DNA of 64,000 bases from JAJDFU01 sp964641965 (GCA_964641965.1 CAZXLD010000022.1:12585-76584); one strand, 5' to 3'; shown: positions 45,926 to 54,445, counted from the first letter of the stretch. Notes: a model not told the origin generated them from the sequence alone. Translations and numbers: made by a program.

Positions 45926-47205
45926 ATTTGGGTGATCTTTTGGGATGGCGGCCACCATAACCGGTACGAAGAGCCGAGCCAGTTCTGTTTAGTACTGGTC
46001 ATGATTCTCCGGTAATGATCAGCCTGAGCCACAGGGATACAACCCACTTCTTTCGCGAAGGGTTCAGTAGAAACGGGAAGGATTAATATTCCGTTGGTTT
46101 CTTCGGCTCGCAACAGGACCTCATGCCATAGATAATATTCAGGTGTTGCCTCAGGCGGCTGCATATTTGCCCAAAAATAGAAGGTGAATTTTTGGATAGA
46201 GAGGACAAGCGCTGAAACCGATCTATGGATTGAAGTTGTCAGCCTAAGCTCTTTTTGACTGGATTCCGGATGTTTGGCTACTTCCAGTTTTCCATTTTTT
46301 TCCCATAAAAAATCAAGATAATCTAGGCTTTGCACCACTTCTTCCGGGCGAAAATGTTTCCAGAAGCCATCCCTTCTGTGCCAGCTTAGCTGTCTTTTAG
46401 CATAGCGGCGGCTGTTTTGTTTGATAAGCTGAATAGCTTCTTCCCTGGTCGTTTTTCCGTCGAAATAGTCAAACCACTCCTGGTACCCTACCGTTTGCAA
46501 GGCCGTCATCTTTCGATAAGGATAAACCTTTTTTGCTTCTTCCTCCAGCCCGGTGTCTACCATTGCATCTACCCTTCGGTTAATTCTGTCGTACAAGGTT
46601 TCCCGGTCCTGATGTACCTGAATAAAAGAACAAGTAAATGGCCGATCAGTAGCTTGATCCTGTCTGAAGGAGGAAAAGGGAAGCTGGGTTGTTTCAATCA
46701 CGCTGAGGGCCCGAATTAACCGATGTGGATTTTGAAGATCCACCTCCTTGAAGTATGCGGGATCTTGTTCCTTTAAGGCTTGTTGGAGTGCGGGTAAGCC
46801 TTTTTGTGCATACAGGCGCTCTATTTTCAACCTTACCTGGGGGTCAACTTCCGGAAATTCATCCAAACCATGGCATACGGCTCGTACGTAAAGACCAGAT
46901 CCACCAACCAGGATGATTTTATCCTGCTTCTCAAAAAGGTGATGTAATAGTTGAAGGGCATCCTGCTCGTATGCGCCTACTGAATACCTATCTGTAACAG
47001 TTTGCGTATTGATAAAATAGTGGGGAGCCATTTTCAATTCCGTTGGGGTTGGTTTGGCGGTACCAATGCTCAATTCGCGATAAAATTGCCGGCTGTCTGC
47101 CGATAGAACGGACGTCTGGAAGTGTTGAGCTAGCCGAATGGCAAAAGTTGTTTTCCCGCTTGCGGTAGCTCCCCCGATTACAATGAGATGCTTTTGCCTG
47201 GTCAT
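45922..47205 (-). CDS. miaA: tRNA dimethylallyltransferase MiaA with an unusual C-terminal extension
   Basis: MiaA prenylates A37 of tRNAs that read UNN codons. Residues 1 to about 303 form a complete MiaA: P-loop GGATASGKTT (11-20), SADSRQFYRELSIGTAKP, DRYSVGAYEQDAL, GGSGLYVRAVCHG, TVGYQEW and the tRNA-binding NSRRYAKRQLSWHRR (264-278). A further 124 residues (304-427) follow in frame with no stop and no MiaA similarity that I can recognise; family length is normally about 300. The extension holds YYLWHEVLLRAEETNGILIL and the end GSSYRLWWPPSQK. The gene overlaps the MFS gene start and is divergent from the acyltransferase. Confidence 0.93.
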   Translation of the reverse strand: MTRQKHLIVIGGATASGKTTFAIRLAQHFQTSVLSADSRQFYRELSIGTAKPTPTELKMAPHYFINTQTVTDRYSVGAYEQDALQLLHHLFEKQDKIILVGGSGLYVRAVCHGLDEFPEVDPQVRLKIERLYAQKGLPALQQALKEQDPAYFKEVDLQNPHRLIRALSVIETTQLPFSSFRQDQATDRPFTCSFIQVHQDRETLYDRINRRVDAMVDTGLEEEAKKVYPYRKMTALQTVGYQEWFDYFDGKTTREEAIQLIKQNSRRYAKRQLSWHRRDGFWKHFRPEEVVQSLDYLDFLWEKNGKLEVAKHPESSQKELRLTTSIHRSVSALVLSIQKFTFYFWANMQPPEATPEYYLWHEVLLRAEETNGILILPVSTEPFAKEVGCIPVAQADHYRRIMTSTKQNWLGSSYRLWWPPSQKITQI

Positions 47206-47255
47206 AGAGGGAAAATAGTAAAGGTTTCTATTTTGTCCCCATATTTGCCTCTGCC

Positions 47256-48539
47256 ATGCTTTATCGTATTGTTCGACCTATTGCTACTCTAGGTATTCTC
47301 CTTTTTTTCAGGAAGGTATACTTGATTCATCGGGAACGAATTCCAGAAAATCAGCCAGTTGTACTGGCAGTCAACCACCCAACTGCCTTTCTTGAGCCAT
47401 GTATCCTGGCTTGTATACTGGGGAGGCCACTATATTTTCTGGTCCGTGGAGATTTTTTTGAAAAAAAGATCTTCAATTTTTTGCTTCGGGCTTTACATAT
47501 GCTTCCGGTCTACCGAAAAAAGGATAAGGGGCTTCGGGCAGTGAAAGATAACTACGCCACCTTCGAAGCTTGCTCCAGCGCACTAGCTGAAAACAAGACC
47601 ATTATGATTTTGGCTGAGGGGAGTACAAGCTATACCAAGCGGCTACGGCCATTGAAAAAAGGGGTTGCCCGGGTAGCTTTTGGCGCTTTGGAAGCAGAAA
47701 ATTCAGTCCAGGAGGTCTATGTAGTGCCTATCGGGGTCACTTTTACGGATGCCTCTCGCTTCAGGTCTGAGGTGATTGTTGCCGTTGGGGCGCCCTTGCG
47801 TGCCTCCGACTATTTTGAAAGAAGCAACTCCGGCCGTAAAGCAGGAGTGGAGCGATTTAATCAAGCTCTTTATACCGGCTTATCAGAACAAATGGTCTTG
47901 ATTCAGAACCCTAAAGATGATGCTGTAGTAGAAGGGGTATTGACTTGGGTACGTGCCCGATTACCTTGGGGGGGATGGTGGCCGCTGGATAAAAAAGCGG
48001 GGCGCTTACAAGCAGAACAAGCCGGTACCGCCCCTATTAATGAAGCTTCGGAGGCGCGCAAGAAACCAGTACGGGAAGCCTGGGATGGGTATGCCGAACT
48101 GCTGGAGGCTACCGGGTTGCGGAGAGGTGATCTTGCAGAGATGGATAGAAATACTCCCGGTACTACAGCCGCGGTTCTGCTTGGAGCTCCTATGTATGCA
48201 ATAGGATGGGTATTAAACAGTTGGCCCTTCTGGTTGGTGGAATGGCTGGTACGTACCAAGGTTCCGGTTTTGGAATTCAAACTTTCCATCCGCCTTTCGG
48301 TCGGGATTTTTGCCTGGTTGTTTTGGTGGTTGGGGGTGTGGATAGTAGCGGCCCTGGCGGGTGGCCCTTTTTGGATCCCTTTTTTCGTAATGCCCATAAC
48401 CGGGCTTTTTTGCGTGTATTATACCGACCTGTTTCGGAACTGGATCCGCAGGGTTCGATGGAATCGGTTATCGGAAAATAGACGCGAAAGCTTACACCAT
48501 CAGTATACGCATCTGAAGGGAATGATTCAATCCCTTTGA
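47256..48539 (+). CDS. PlsC-like lysophospholipid acyltransferase family protein
   Basis: A 427-residue glycerolipid acyltransferase-like membrane protein. Motif I is AVNHPTAFLEPCIL, in which the usual aspartate of the NH-x5-D type motif is glutamate. Motif II lies in LVRGDFFEKKIF, and motif III in ILAEGSTSYTKRLRPLKKGVAR (E-G-[TS] followed by basic residues), with an IV-like VPIGVTF. The C-terminal half has several helices (WPFWLVEWLVRT, FAWLFWWLGVWIVAALAGGPFW). A role in phospholipid synthesis or remodelling is likely. Its end overlaps convergent rmuC by 13 bp. Confidence 0.87.
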   Translation: MLYRIVRPIATLGILLFFRKVYLIHRERIPENQPVVLAVNHPTAFLEPCILACILGRPLYFLVRGDFFEKKIFNFLLRALHMLPVYRKKDKGLRAVKDNYATFEACSSALAENKTIMILAEGSTSYTKRLRPLKKGVARVAFGALEAENSVQEVYVVPIGVTFTDASRFRSEVIVAVGAPLRASDYFERSNSGRKAGVERFNQALYTGLSEQMVLIQNPKDDAVVEGVLTWVRARLPWGGWWPLDKKAGRLQAEQAGTAPINEASEARKKPVREAWDGYAELLEATGLRRGDLAEMDRNTPGTTAAVLLGAPMYAIGWVLNSWPFWLVEWLVRTKVPVLEFKLSIRLSVGIFAWLFWWLGVWIVAALAGGPFWIPFFVMPITGLFCVYYTDLFRNWIRRVRWNRLSENRRESLHHQYTHLKGMIQSL

Positions 48540-49891
48540 TCATCATCCGGCTCTGAAAGCCGAATCAAGCCCTGTGGCTCGGTGAGCAGCTCCTTGGGCA
48601 ATTGTTTGGTGGTCTTGGCACCCAGTTCCCGGATCTTTTCTACCTTGCCCAAGAGCGTATCGCCTTGTCTTTTTCCTTCCCTTAATTTATACATGGCATC
48701 TTGGTAGGCTCGGTCTGCTTGTTGGAGGCGGGTCCCAATTTCTACCAGGTTTTCAGCGAAGGCTACAAATTTATCATACAGTTTGCCGCTTTGCTGGGCG
48801 ATTTCAAGCACGTTGGCTTTTTGTTTTTCCTGACTCCAGATAAAGGCTACGGTCCGCATCGTTGCGAGAAGGGTTGAAGTACTTACCAGTACTATGTTTT
48901 TATCCAATGCTTCAGCAAAAAGGTTGGGTTCAGCTTTGAAGGCAAGCGCAAAAGCAGATTCAATAGGCACGAATAGCAGCACATAGTCCGGGCTGTTGAT
49001 CTCATAGAGTTCCGGATAATTCTTGTCACCGAGTTCCCGGATATGCCGCCTGATACTGGTCAAATGTGCCGTTAAATGGGTCTGTTCCTCTTGTGGGTCT
49101 TCTCCGTTGACGAAACGTTCGTAGGCAGTCAGGGAAACCTTGCTATCAATGATTAAATTTTTTCCTTGTGGGAGATCGATGATAAAGTCGGGCCTTTTTT
49201 GCCTACCGTCGACGTGTTTGAAACTGGGTTGGCATCTGTAGTGGATTCCTTTTTCCAGGCCTGCACTTTGAAGCATACGCTCCAATTGCAACTCCCCCCA
49301 GTCGCCCTGGGTTTTGGAGTCTCCTTTAAGGGCGGTGGTAAGGTTTTGGGCATCCCGGCTCAGTCGATCATTCAATTCGTGGAGCTGACGGATCTGGTTT
49401 CGAAGATCGGAATGATCCCTGGTTTCTTGCACCATTTTATCCTTGATCTTGCGCTCGAATTCCAGAATACGGTCCTTTAACGGATTGAGCAGGTGGTTTA
49501 ATTGCTCTTGTTGGAGTTGGGAGAATCGCTTGCCTTTTTCTTCCAGTATTTGCCCGGATAGCAATTCAATTTCCTGTTTTAGTTGCGTTTTTCGTTTGGT
49601 TTCATCGGCTTGCCATTGATCCAGATTTTCGCGTAGATGGAGGATTTGCTGCCTGGCTGTAGCGAGTTCCACCTGCGTATCTGCCAGCTCTTTTGTTTTT
49701 TCATAGAGGTTGTCCTGTAAGATGTCGGTTTGAGTCTGCTGCTGCTCAACAATGGATTTGTGCACATATTGCCGTTGGATATCGATTGGGGAGAGGTGGG
49801 TTCTGAAGTGCAGGCGCGACAAGAGCCATCCGATCAATAAACCAATGATCAAGCCCAGGACCAGGTAGCCTAAGATGATATAGTGTTCCAT
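48527..49891 (-). CDS. rmuC: DNA recombination protein RmuC homologue
   Basis: A 454-residue protein with an N-terminal membrane helix (IILGYLVLGLIIGLLIGWLL, residues 4-24), a long coiled coil (about 40-190, many heptad-like Gln/Leu/Glu), then the RmuC nuclease-like core: KTQGDWGELQLERMLQSAGL, RPDFIIDLPQGKNLIIDSKVSLTAYERF (the D...DSK PD-(D/E)XK-like motif) and NSPDYVLLFVPIESAFALA. RmuC limits inversion of short inverted repeats in E. coli. Complete length is typical. It is alone between the acyltransferase and the marR gene. Confidence 0.94.
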   Translation of the reverse strand: MEHYIILGYLVLGLIIGLLIGWLLSRLHFRTHLSPIDIQRQYVHKSIVEQQQTQTDILQDNLYEKTKELADTQVELATARQQILHLRENLDQWQADETKRKTQLKQEIELLSGQILEEKGKRFSQLQQEQLNHLLNPLKDRILEFERKIKDKMVQETRDHSDLRNQIRQLHELNDRLSRDAQNLTTALKGDSKTQGDWGELQLERMLQSAGLEKGIHYRCQPSFKHVDGRQKRPDFIIDLPQGKNLIIDSKVSLTAYERFVNGEDPQEEQTHLTAHLTSIRRHIRELGDKNYPELYEINSPDYVLLFVPIESAFALAFKAEPNLFAEALDKNIVLVSTSTLLATMRTVAFIWSQEKQKANVLEIAQQSGKLYDKFVAFAENLVEIGTRLQQADRAYQDAMYKLREGKRQGDTLLGKVEKIRELGAKTTKQLPKELLTEPQGLIRLSEPDDDQRD

Positions 49892-50064
49892 AGATTTTGG
49901 TACGCAAATGAGTTACGCACCCAATAAAGTTAACGTTATTTGGTGATCTTGGAAAGCTGTATCGGGAAAGGATTGAATCCTTGGCTGGCATTTGGTAAGG
50001 CGGTACGAGAAACTATTTGCAGGATCGGCTGTTTTCATGATCAAATGCATGAAATTGTATTTTT

Positions 50065-50097
50065 TGTTGCAACATTAGTTGTGTATACATATATTTG
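50065..50097 (+). promoter_or_regulatory. Bacteroidota-type promoter of marR/yceI with overlapping palindromes
   Basis: The -33 TTG (50067-50069) and the -7 TATATTTG (50090-50097) have a 20-bp spacer and match the Bacteroidota primary-sigma consensus. A perfect palindrome TGTTGCAACA (50065-50074) covers the -33, and TGTATACA (50082-50089) abuts the -7. These are candidate operators for the adjacent MarR-type regulator. The predicted start is a few bases before the ATG at 50105. Confidence 0.65.
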
Positions 50098-50104
50098 TGC
50101 TGTG

Positions 50105-50557
50105 ATGAAGATTGAAGAAGAAATTAAACAAAAGGCATTTGCCTCTGACCACCAAAAAGCACATATCAACGTGCTGTTTACCTCTGCCTGGTTGAGTCAA
50201 CAATCAGCCAAGGTGCTCAAACCGTATAATATTTCATGGCAGCAATTCAATATTCTACGAATTCTGAAAGGGATGCACCCTGAACCTGCCACAGTTAAAC
50301 TGCTTACCGAACGAATGATCGATAAAATGTCGAATGCATCCCGTTTGGTGGAAAAATTGAAACAAAAAGGATTAGTGGATCGGAAAAGCTGTCAGGAAGA
50401 CCGGCGTCGGGTAAATGTGATCATTACCGAAGACGGATTGGGTTTGATTCGGGAAGCTTCCTTAAAAATGGACGAACAGTTGGACGGTAAGTTCCGTTTT
50501 CTGTCCGAAATGGAAGCTCAGGAGTTGAACCGATTGCTGGACAAAATGAGAGGATAA
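50105..50557 (+). CDS. MarR family transcriptional regulator
   Basis: The 150-residue regulator begins at the ATG at 50105 (MKIEEEIKQKAF); a longer frame reads through the promoter and lacks homology. The winged helix-turn-helix is present: YNISWQQFNILRILKGMHPEPATVKLLTERMIDKMSNASRLVEKLKQKGLVDRKS forms helices H2-H4 and the recognition helix, and DRRRVNVIITEDGL forms the wing (DxRxxxV-ITxxG signature). Dimerisation helices are at both ends. It is followed by a YceI gene after 84 bp, an association often seen in Bacteroidota, and probably represses its own promoter. Confidence 0.93.
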   Translation: MKIEEEIKQKAFASDHQKAHINVLFTSAWLSQQSAKVLKPYNISWQQFNILRILKGMHPEPATVKLLTERMIDKMSNASRLVEKLKQKGLVDRKSCQEDRRRVNVIITEDGLGLIREASLKMDEQLDGKFRFLSEMEAQELNRLLDKMRG

Positions 50558-50641
50558 GGTTTTCAGATTGAGGCTGTTGATAATCAATCGTTTGAAACAA
50601 TTAGGAATCATAATTTCAAAAACCATAAATACCACATTACC

Positions 50642-51223
50642 ATGATTCGTTTATTTAGCCTTTTGGCATTATCTGCCCTTGTAGGATTCGCTTTTACCGG
50701 ACCCGTTTCCGATGATGTAGAAGTAGTAGCCATTGACACTGAAAAAAGTGTGATCGAGTGGAAAGCTTACAAAGTTACTGGGCAGCATAACGGGATTGTC
50801 AAGATCAAATCGGGAAGCCTTGAGATGGAGGACGGTGCCTTAACTGGCGGTTCCTTCGATATTGACATGACTACTATTACGGTTCAGGATTTGGAAGGAG
50901 GTTCCAAGGCCAAGTTGGAAGGTCACCTGAAGTCTGGCGATTTCTTCAACGTAGAAGAATTTAATACGGCTAATTTTGAAATCACCCGAGTAATCTCACG
51001 CGGTAAGCCGGGCGATTATAAAATCGAAGGAAACCTTTCTATCAAAGGAATTACCAAGCCTATCAAGTTCAATGCATTAGTTGAGGGCAATACTGCTGAA
51101 GCAACCGTGACTATTGACCGGTCAGAATACGACGTTCGCTACGGTTCCGGATCGTTCTTCGAAGACCTAGGAGACAAAACGATTTATGACGACTTTGATT
51201 TAACCATCAAGTTGGTCATGTAA
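50642..51223 (+). CDS. YceI family lipocalin-like protein
   Basis: The 193-residue secreted protein has a signal-like N-terminus (MIRLFSLLALSALVGFAFTGP). The YceI fold shows KSVIEWKAYKVTGQHNGIVKIKSGSL, FDIDMTTITVQDLEGG, KLEGHLKSGDFFNVEEF, GNLSIKGITKPIKFNA and DRSEYDVRYGSGSFF. YceI proteins bind polyisoprenoids or related lipids in the periplasm. It is likely co-transcribed with the MarR gene and ends at a strong hairpin. Confidence 0.92.
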   Translation: MIRLFSLLALSALVGFAFTGPVSDDVEVVAIDTEKSVIEWKAYKVTGQHNGIVKIKSGSLEMEDGALTGGSFDIDMTTITVQDLEGGSKAKLEGHLKSGDFFNVEEFNTANFEITRVISRGKPGDYKIEGNLSIKGITKPIKFNALVEGNTAEATVTIDRSEYDVRYGSGSFFEDLGDKTIYDDFDLTIKLVM

Positions 51224-51247
51224 AAACCTGCTTATTAAAAAGCTTAG

Positions 51248-51277
51248 AAGGCAGCTTCATTCGGGGCTGCCTTTTTT
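51248..51277 (+). terminator. Rho-independent terminator of the marR-yceI unit
   Basis: An 8-bp stem AAGGCAGC / GCTGCCTT with a 10-nt loop, followed by TTTT. It touches the stop of the convergent EAD-TPR gene. Confidence 0.85.
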
Positions 51278-52628
51278 AGTTGCTGATACGCTGTCTGATA
51301 GAAGGAGTAATACGTTTTCTGATGGTTCTACTTTTCAAACTATCTAACTGAGGATCATCCGGGTCGATTTCTACGAGTCGCTTCAAATCCTGTTCAGCCT
51401 CTTTCACCCGACCCGTTAGCAGATTTACTTCCCAGCGGGCTTTCAATGCCTGTTTATCCTTTGGATTCATCTCAATTTTCCGATCGAGGTCCTTCATGGA
51501 TTTGTCGAAGTTCCGTTTGGAAATATTGAGGTAAGCCCGATTGTTTAAAGCGAGCGGATAATCAGGATGAATTTCCAATACCTCATCGTAGGTATTCAAG
51601 GATTTGTCAATGTCATCGACGGCCAAGTAGCTATCTGCCAGGCTCATGGTACGCAACAGTTGGTTGGCCGAATCCAAGGGTTGAGTTTTTGCCAATTCCA
51701 TAATGGCTGCTTCTGGATTATTACTCTGATGGGCTATTATTCCAGACAGATAGAGCAAGGTCTGTTCAATTTGTTCCGTGAGTGTTCCTTCGGCAATGAT
51801 TTCGGTCAGGTTAGACACGGTATCGTTAATGAAGCCGTAAGGAGATAAGGTCGTCCCCGCACTTCCTATTTCCAAATGATCACTTACGGGGTCCCATTCC
51901 GCTTTACGCATATTTATCTTTCCGTTTTCAGCGAAAAACTGGAATTGGGTAGTGATCAGCAACGCATCATTATTATCTTTTTCGTAAGTGCCCCAGATCA
52001 CCAATTGGGCATCACAATTCGAGGCCACCTCTTCAGCAGAGCTACCTAAAAAAGGGTTTTTATCTGTGATAATCTCTTGTGCATGGGTATTGATTGCATA
52101 GAGCGATTTCATCTTATCCAATCTGGCTAAAATAGCTTGATGCGGATTAAGGGAAACAGCTTCGTTTTTCAGATCCTGGAAAGGGTGTAACAGGATCCGG
52201 AAATCTGAGTCGGTCTGGAAAGGTGGGCAAGAATTGAGTTCGGGGCCACTGGCCGTGAGTGCCTGATAACCAAACCAGCCGCCGATAAGACCGACAAGGC
52301 CCAATGCAGCATACACTAATAAGCGGTTTTGCCGGCTTCCCAAGGGGCCTCCAGGAGCAGGCCCATGCTCCAGGTGATCGAGTAACCCCAGAAACCGGTT
52401 CCGGATCCGATTTTCTGTCAGATTAATTTGTTCGGGTGAAAGAATCCCTGCCCGGATATCATTGGAAAGGCTACTTAATTCACCCTGGATCGAAAGCAGG
52501 TCCCGATAGGCACGTGGAAATTTTTTCCGTTCGGCTTCAAGAACCGGGGTCAATATTCCCAAGGCTCTATTCAAACGATCCTTCGAGACCAGGTCGCGAA
52601 CTTCAGCAAGTAATTCAGTTGAAGGCAT
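51276..52628 (-). CDS. Membrane protein with N-terminal effector-associated (EAD11-like) domain and C-terminal TPRs
   Basis: This 450-residue protein has: a helical N-terminal domain (residues 1-88; VRDLVSKDRLNRALGIL, LLSIQGELSSLSNDIRAG, ILSPEQINLTENRIRNRFL, LLDHLE) that fits the effector-associated domain EAD11 of bacterial conflict systems as I remember it; a proline/glycine linker; one membrane helix (about 103-125, LVYAALGLVGLIGGWFGYQAL); a TolB-like alpha/beta segment (about 143-230, FRILLHPFQDLK, LVIWGTYE); and about four TPRs (285-425, EAAIMELAKTQPLDSA, KSLNTYDEVLEIHPDYPLALNNRAYL, KDLDRKIEMNPKDKQAL). A basic stretch before the helix predicts EAD inside and TPRs outside. It is 144 bp downstream of an ABC operon on the same strand. 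Confidence 0.85.
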   Translation of the reverse strand: MPSTELLAEVRDLVSKDRLNRALGILTPVLEAERKKFPRAYRDLLSIQGELSSLSNDIRAGILSPEQINLTENRIRNRFLGLLDHLEHGPAPGGPLGSRQNRLLVYAALGLVGLIGGWFGYQALTASGPELNSCPPFQTDSDFRILLHPFQDLKNEAVSLNPHQAILARLDKMKSLYAINTHAQEIITDKNPFLGSSAEEVASNCDAQLVIWGTYEKDNNDALLITTQFQFFAENGKINMRKAEWDPVSDHLEIGSAGTTLSPYGFINDTVSNLTEIIAEGTLTEQIEQTLLYLSGIIAHQSNNPEAAIMELAKTQPLDSANQLLRTMSLADSYLAVDDIDKSLNTYDEVLEIHPDYPLALNNRAYLNISKRNFDKSMKDLDRKIEMNPKDKQALKARWEVNLLTGRVKEAEQDLKRLVEIDPDDPQLDSLKSRTIRKRITPSIRQRISN

Positions 52629-52772
52629 ACGGTTAAATTAGTAAATAAGCCATACATGATCCAACCGAATCGTTTCCTAAAAGGGTCCCATCCTAATGGA
52701 AAAAGGCAAGATTAGCCTGGTTCGGATAATACAGGACATATTATTTCCAAATGCCAACCAGCGTGGACCTGA

Positions 52773-53522
52773 TTATTTAAACCAACGGTACATTTCTTCT
52801 ACCTCCACTTGTTGTTTTTCTGCTGCATTCAAATCCCGTACGATGTTACCTCGTTCCATTTGGATCAAGCGATCTCCATATTGGTGTGCTTCCTGCAGGT
52901 TGTGGGAGATCAATACGGCCGTGAGTCCATGTTCCCGGATCAATCGATCAGCTGTACGCATGACCACCTCTTCCGATTTAGGGTCCAGTGCGGCGGTTGG
53001 TTCATCCAGCAATAGGATATCGGTGTGGTCCATTACAGTCATTAGCAAGGTTAAGGCTTGGCGTTGACCGCCCGATAGAGCTCCCATGGGTTGTTGTAGC
53101 TTTTTTTCCAACCCTAATCCCAAGCTTTCGATCCGTTCGCAAACTTCTTTTTTAAACTTGTCTGTCGTGCCGATTATGAAGCGCTTTCGCTGAGTGCGAA
53201 GGGCCGCCAGCCGAAAGTTGTCGAGAATGCTGAGGTCCGGGGCGGTTCCGCCCATGGGGTCCTGAAATACACGTGCTACCCACTTGCTTCGCCGGTACTC
53301 CGGTAATCGACTGACATTTTGCCCTTGCAGCCAGACTTCTCCTGCAGTAGGAAAAATTGTACCCGAGATTATATTGAGCAGCGTCGTTTTACCCGAACCG
53401 TTTGCACCGACCAGTACTACAAACTCCCCCTCCCGAATCTCAAGGTCCAATGCTCGCAGGGCCACTACCTCATTCACTTGGCCCGAATTGAAAACTTTTG
53501 ATGCCTGTTGGATTTTGATCAT
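52773..53522 (-). CDS. ABC transporter ATP-binding protein (TrpX-type operon)
   Basis: The 249-residue ATPase starts MIKIQQASKVFNSG. Walker A is VGANGSGKTTLL, the Q-loop lies in VARVFQDPMGG, the signature is ALSGGQRQALTLLM, Walker B is ILLLDEPTAALD and the H-loop is LISHNLQ. The ATG at 53520-53522 overlaps the permease stop by four bases (ATGA), so the two are translationally coupled; an upstream in-frame extension reads into the permease and is discarded. It is the third gene of a binding protein-permease-ATPase operon. Confidence 0.95.
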   Translation of the reverse strand: MIKIQQASKVFNSGQVNEVVALRALDLEIREGEFVVLVGANGSGKTTLLNIISGTIFPTAGEVWLQGQNVSRLPEYRRSKWVARVFQDPMGGTAPDLSILDNFRLAALRTQRKRFIIGTTDKFKKEVCERIESLGLGLEKKLQQPMGALSGGQRQALTLLMTVMDHTDILLLDEPTAALDPKSEEVVMRTADRLIREHGLTAVLISHNLQEAHQYGDRLIQMERGNIVRDLNAAEKQQVEVEEMYRWFK

Positions 53523-54382
53523 TGTGCTTCCCGCTTTATCAACCTTGGAATACCTACGATAGCCAAAACCAGTAGGGCAGTGATCAGTTTGATCAGTGAC
53601 GGATAGCCCAGCATGAGGGCTAATCCTACCATCTGTTGGAATAAGATACAACCGAAAATGACCAGGACCAGCTGCAGTATTACGCTTTTGATGCCCAACC
53701 ACCCGATTAAGGCTTCTCCGATCAGTACCGAACCAAGGCCTACCAGCACAATTCCTACCCCCATGTTAATATCGGTGAAGCCCTGAAATTGGGCCATCAA
53801 GTATCCGCTGAGTGCAGTTAGCCCATTTGCCATACCCAGCCCAATGATTTTCATGCGTTCGGTATTGATGCCCATTGCCCGGGTCATGGTCTCGCTATTT
53901 CCGGTAGCCCGCATAGCAATTCCGAAATCCGTTTTCAGTAGATAGGCCAGGAAGAAAACCAGAATTAACATGAAAAGGAGGCTGATGAACATTTCATTGT
54001 TCTCCCCCTGCTCAAAAAAGGGGATCAATTGGAAAATCGTGGTGGTGTTAAACGGTAGTGTGGACCTGCCCAGCAGCGTCAGGTTGATGGAAAATAAACC
54101 GGTCATCACCAGAATACCAGCCAGAAGCGCATCAATTTTTAATTTGGTGTGGACCCAACCGGTTAATATGCCCGCGATAATGCCCGCCCCGATGGTCATC
54201 GGGATGATAGCAATGGGATTCCAGTTTTGGGTTAACAGTAAAGCGGTCACTACTGCACCGAGGGTATAGCTTCCGTCCGTTGTGATGTCCGGTATTCTGA
54301 AAATCTTCATGGTAATGTAGATTCCCAGCCCCATGGCAGATAGGCATAATCCTTGAATAAAAGGCGTTAGGAGAAGGTCCAT
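53519..54382 (-). CDS. ABC transporter permease of the TrpX/BPD family
   Basis: The 287-residue permease has about eight to ten hydrophobic helices (GLCLSAMGLGIYITMKIF, IIPMTIGAGIIAGILTGWV, FISLLFMLILVFFLAYLL, GVGIVLVGLGSVLIGEALIG, LVIFGCILFQQMVGLALML). The cytosolic loop DFGIAMRATGNSETMTRAMGINTERMKIIGLGMANG is the EAA-like coupling motif of branched-chain amino-acid-type permeases (LivH-like). It pairs with the ATPase and the PF04392-type binding protein. The likely substrate is an amino acid such as tryptophan or tyrosine, but this is inference. Confidence 0.93.
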   Translation of the reverse strand: MDLLLTPFIQGLCLSAMGLGIYITMKIFRIPDITTDGSYTLGAVVTALLLTQNWNPIAIIPMTIGAGIIAGILTGWVHTKLKIDALLAGILVMTGLFSINLTLLGRSTLPFNTTTIFQLIPFFEQGENNEMFISLLFMLILVFFLAYLLKTDFGIAMRATGNSETMTRAMGINTERMKIIGLGMANGLTALSGYLMAQFQGFTDINMGVGIVLVGLGSVLIGEALIGWLGIKSVILQLVLVIFGCILFQQMVGLALMLGYPSLIKLITALLVLAIVGIPRLIKREAQ

Positions 54383-54445
54383 GATTCAGGCTTCCAGCTC
54401 AACGGAGGTGATTGGTTTTTTAGGTAGCAAATAATAAGAAGTACA

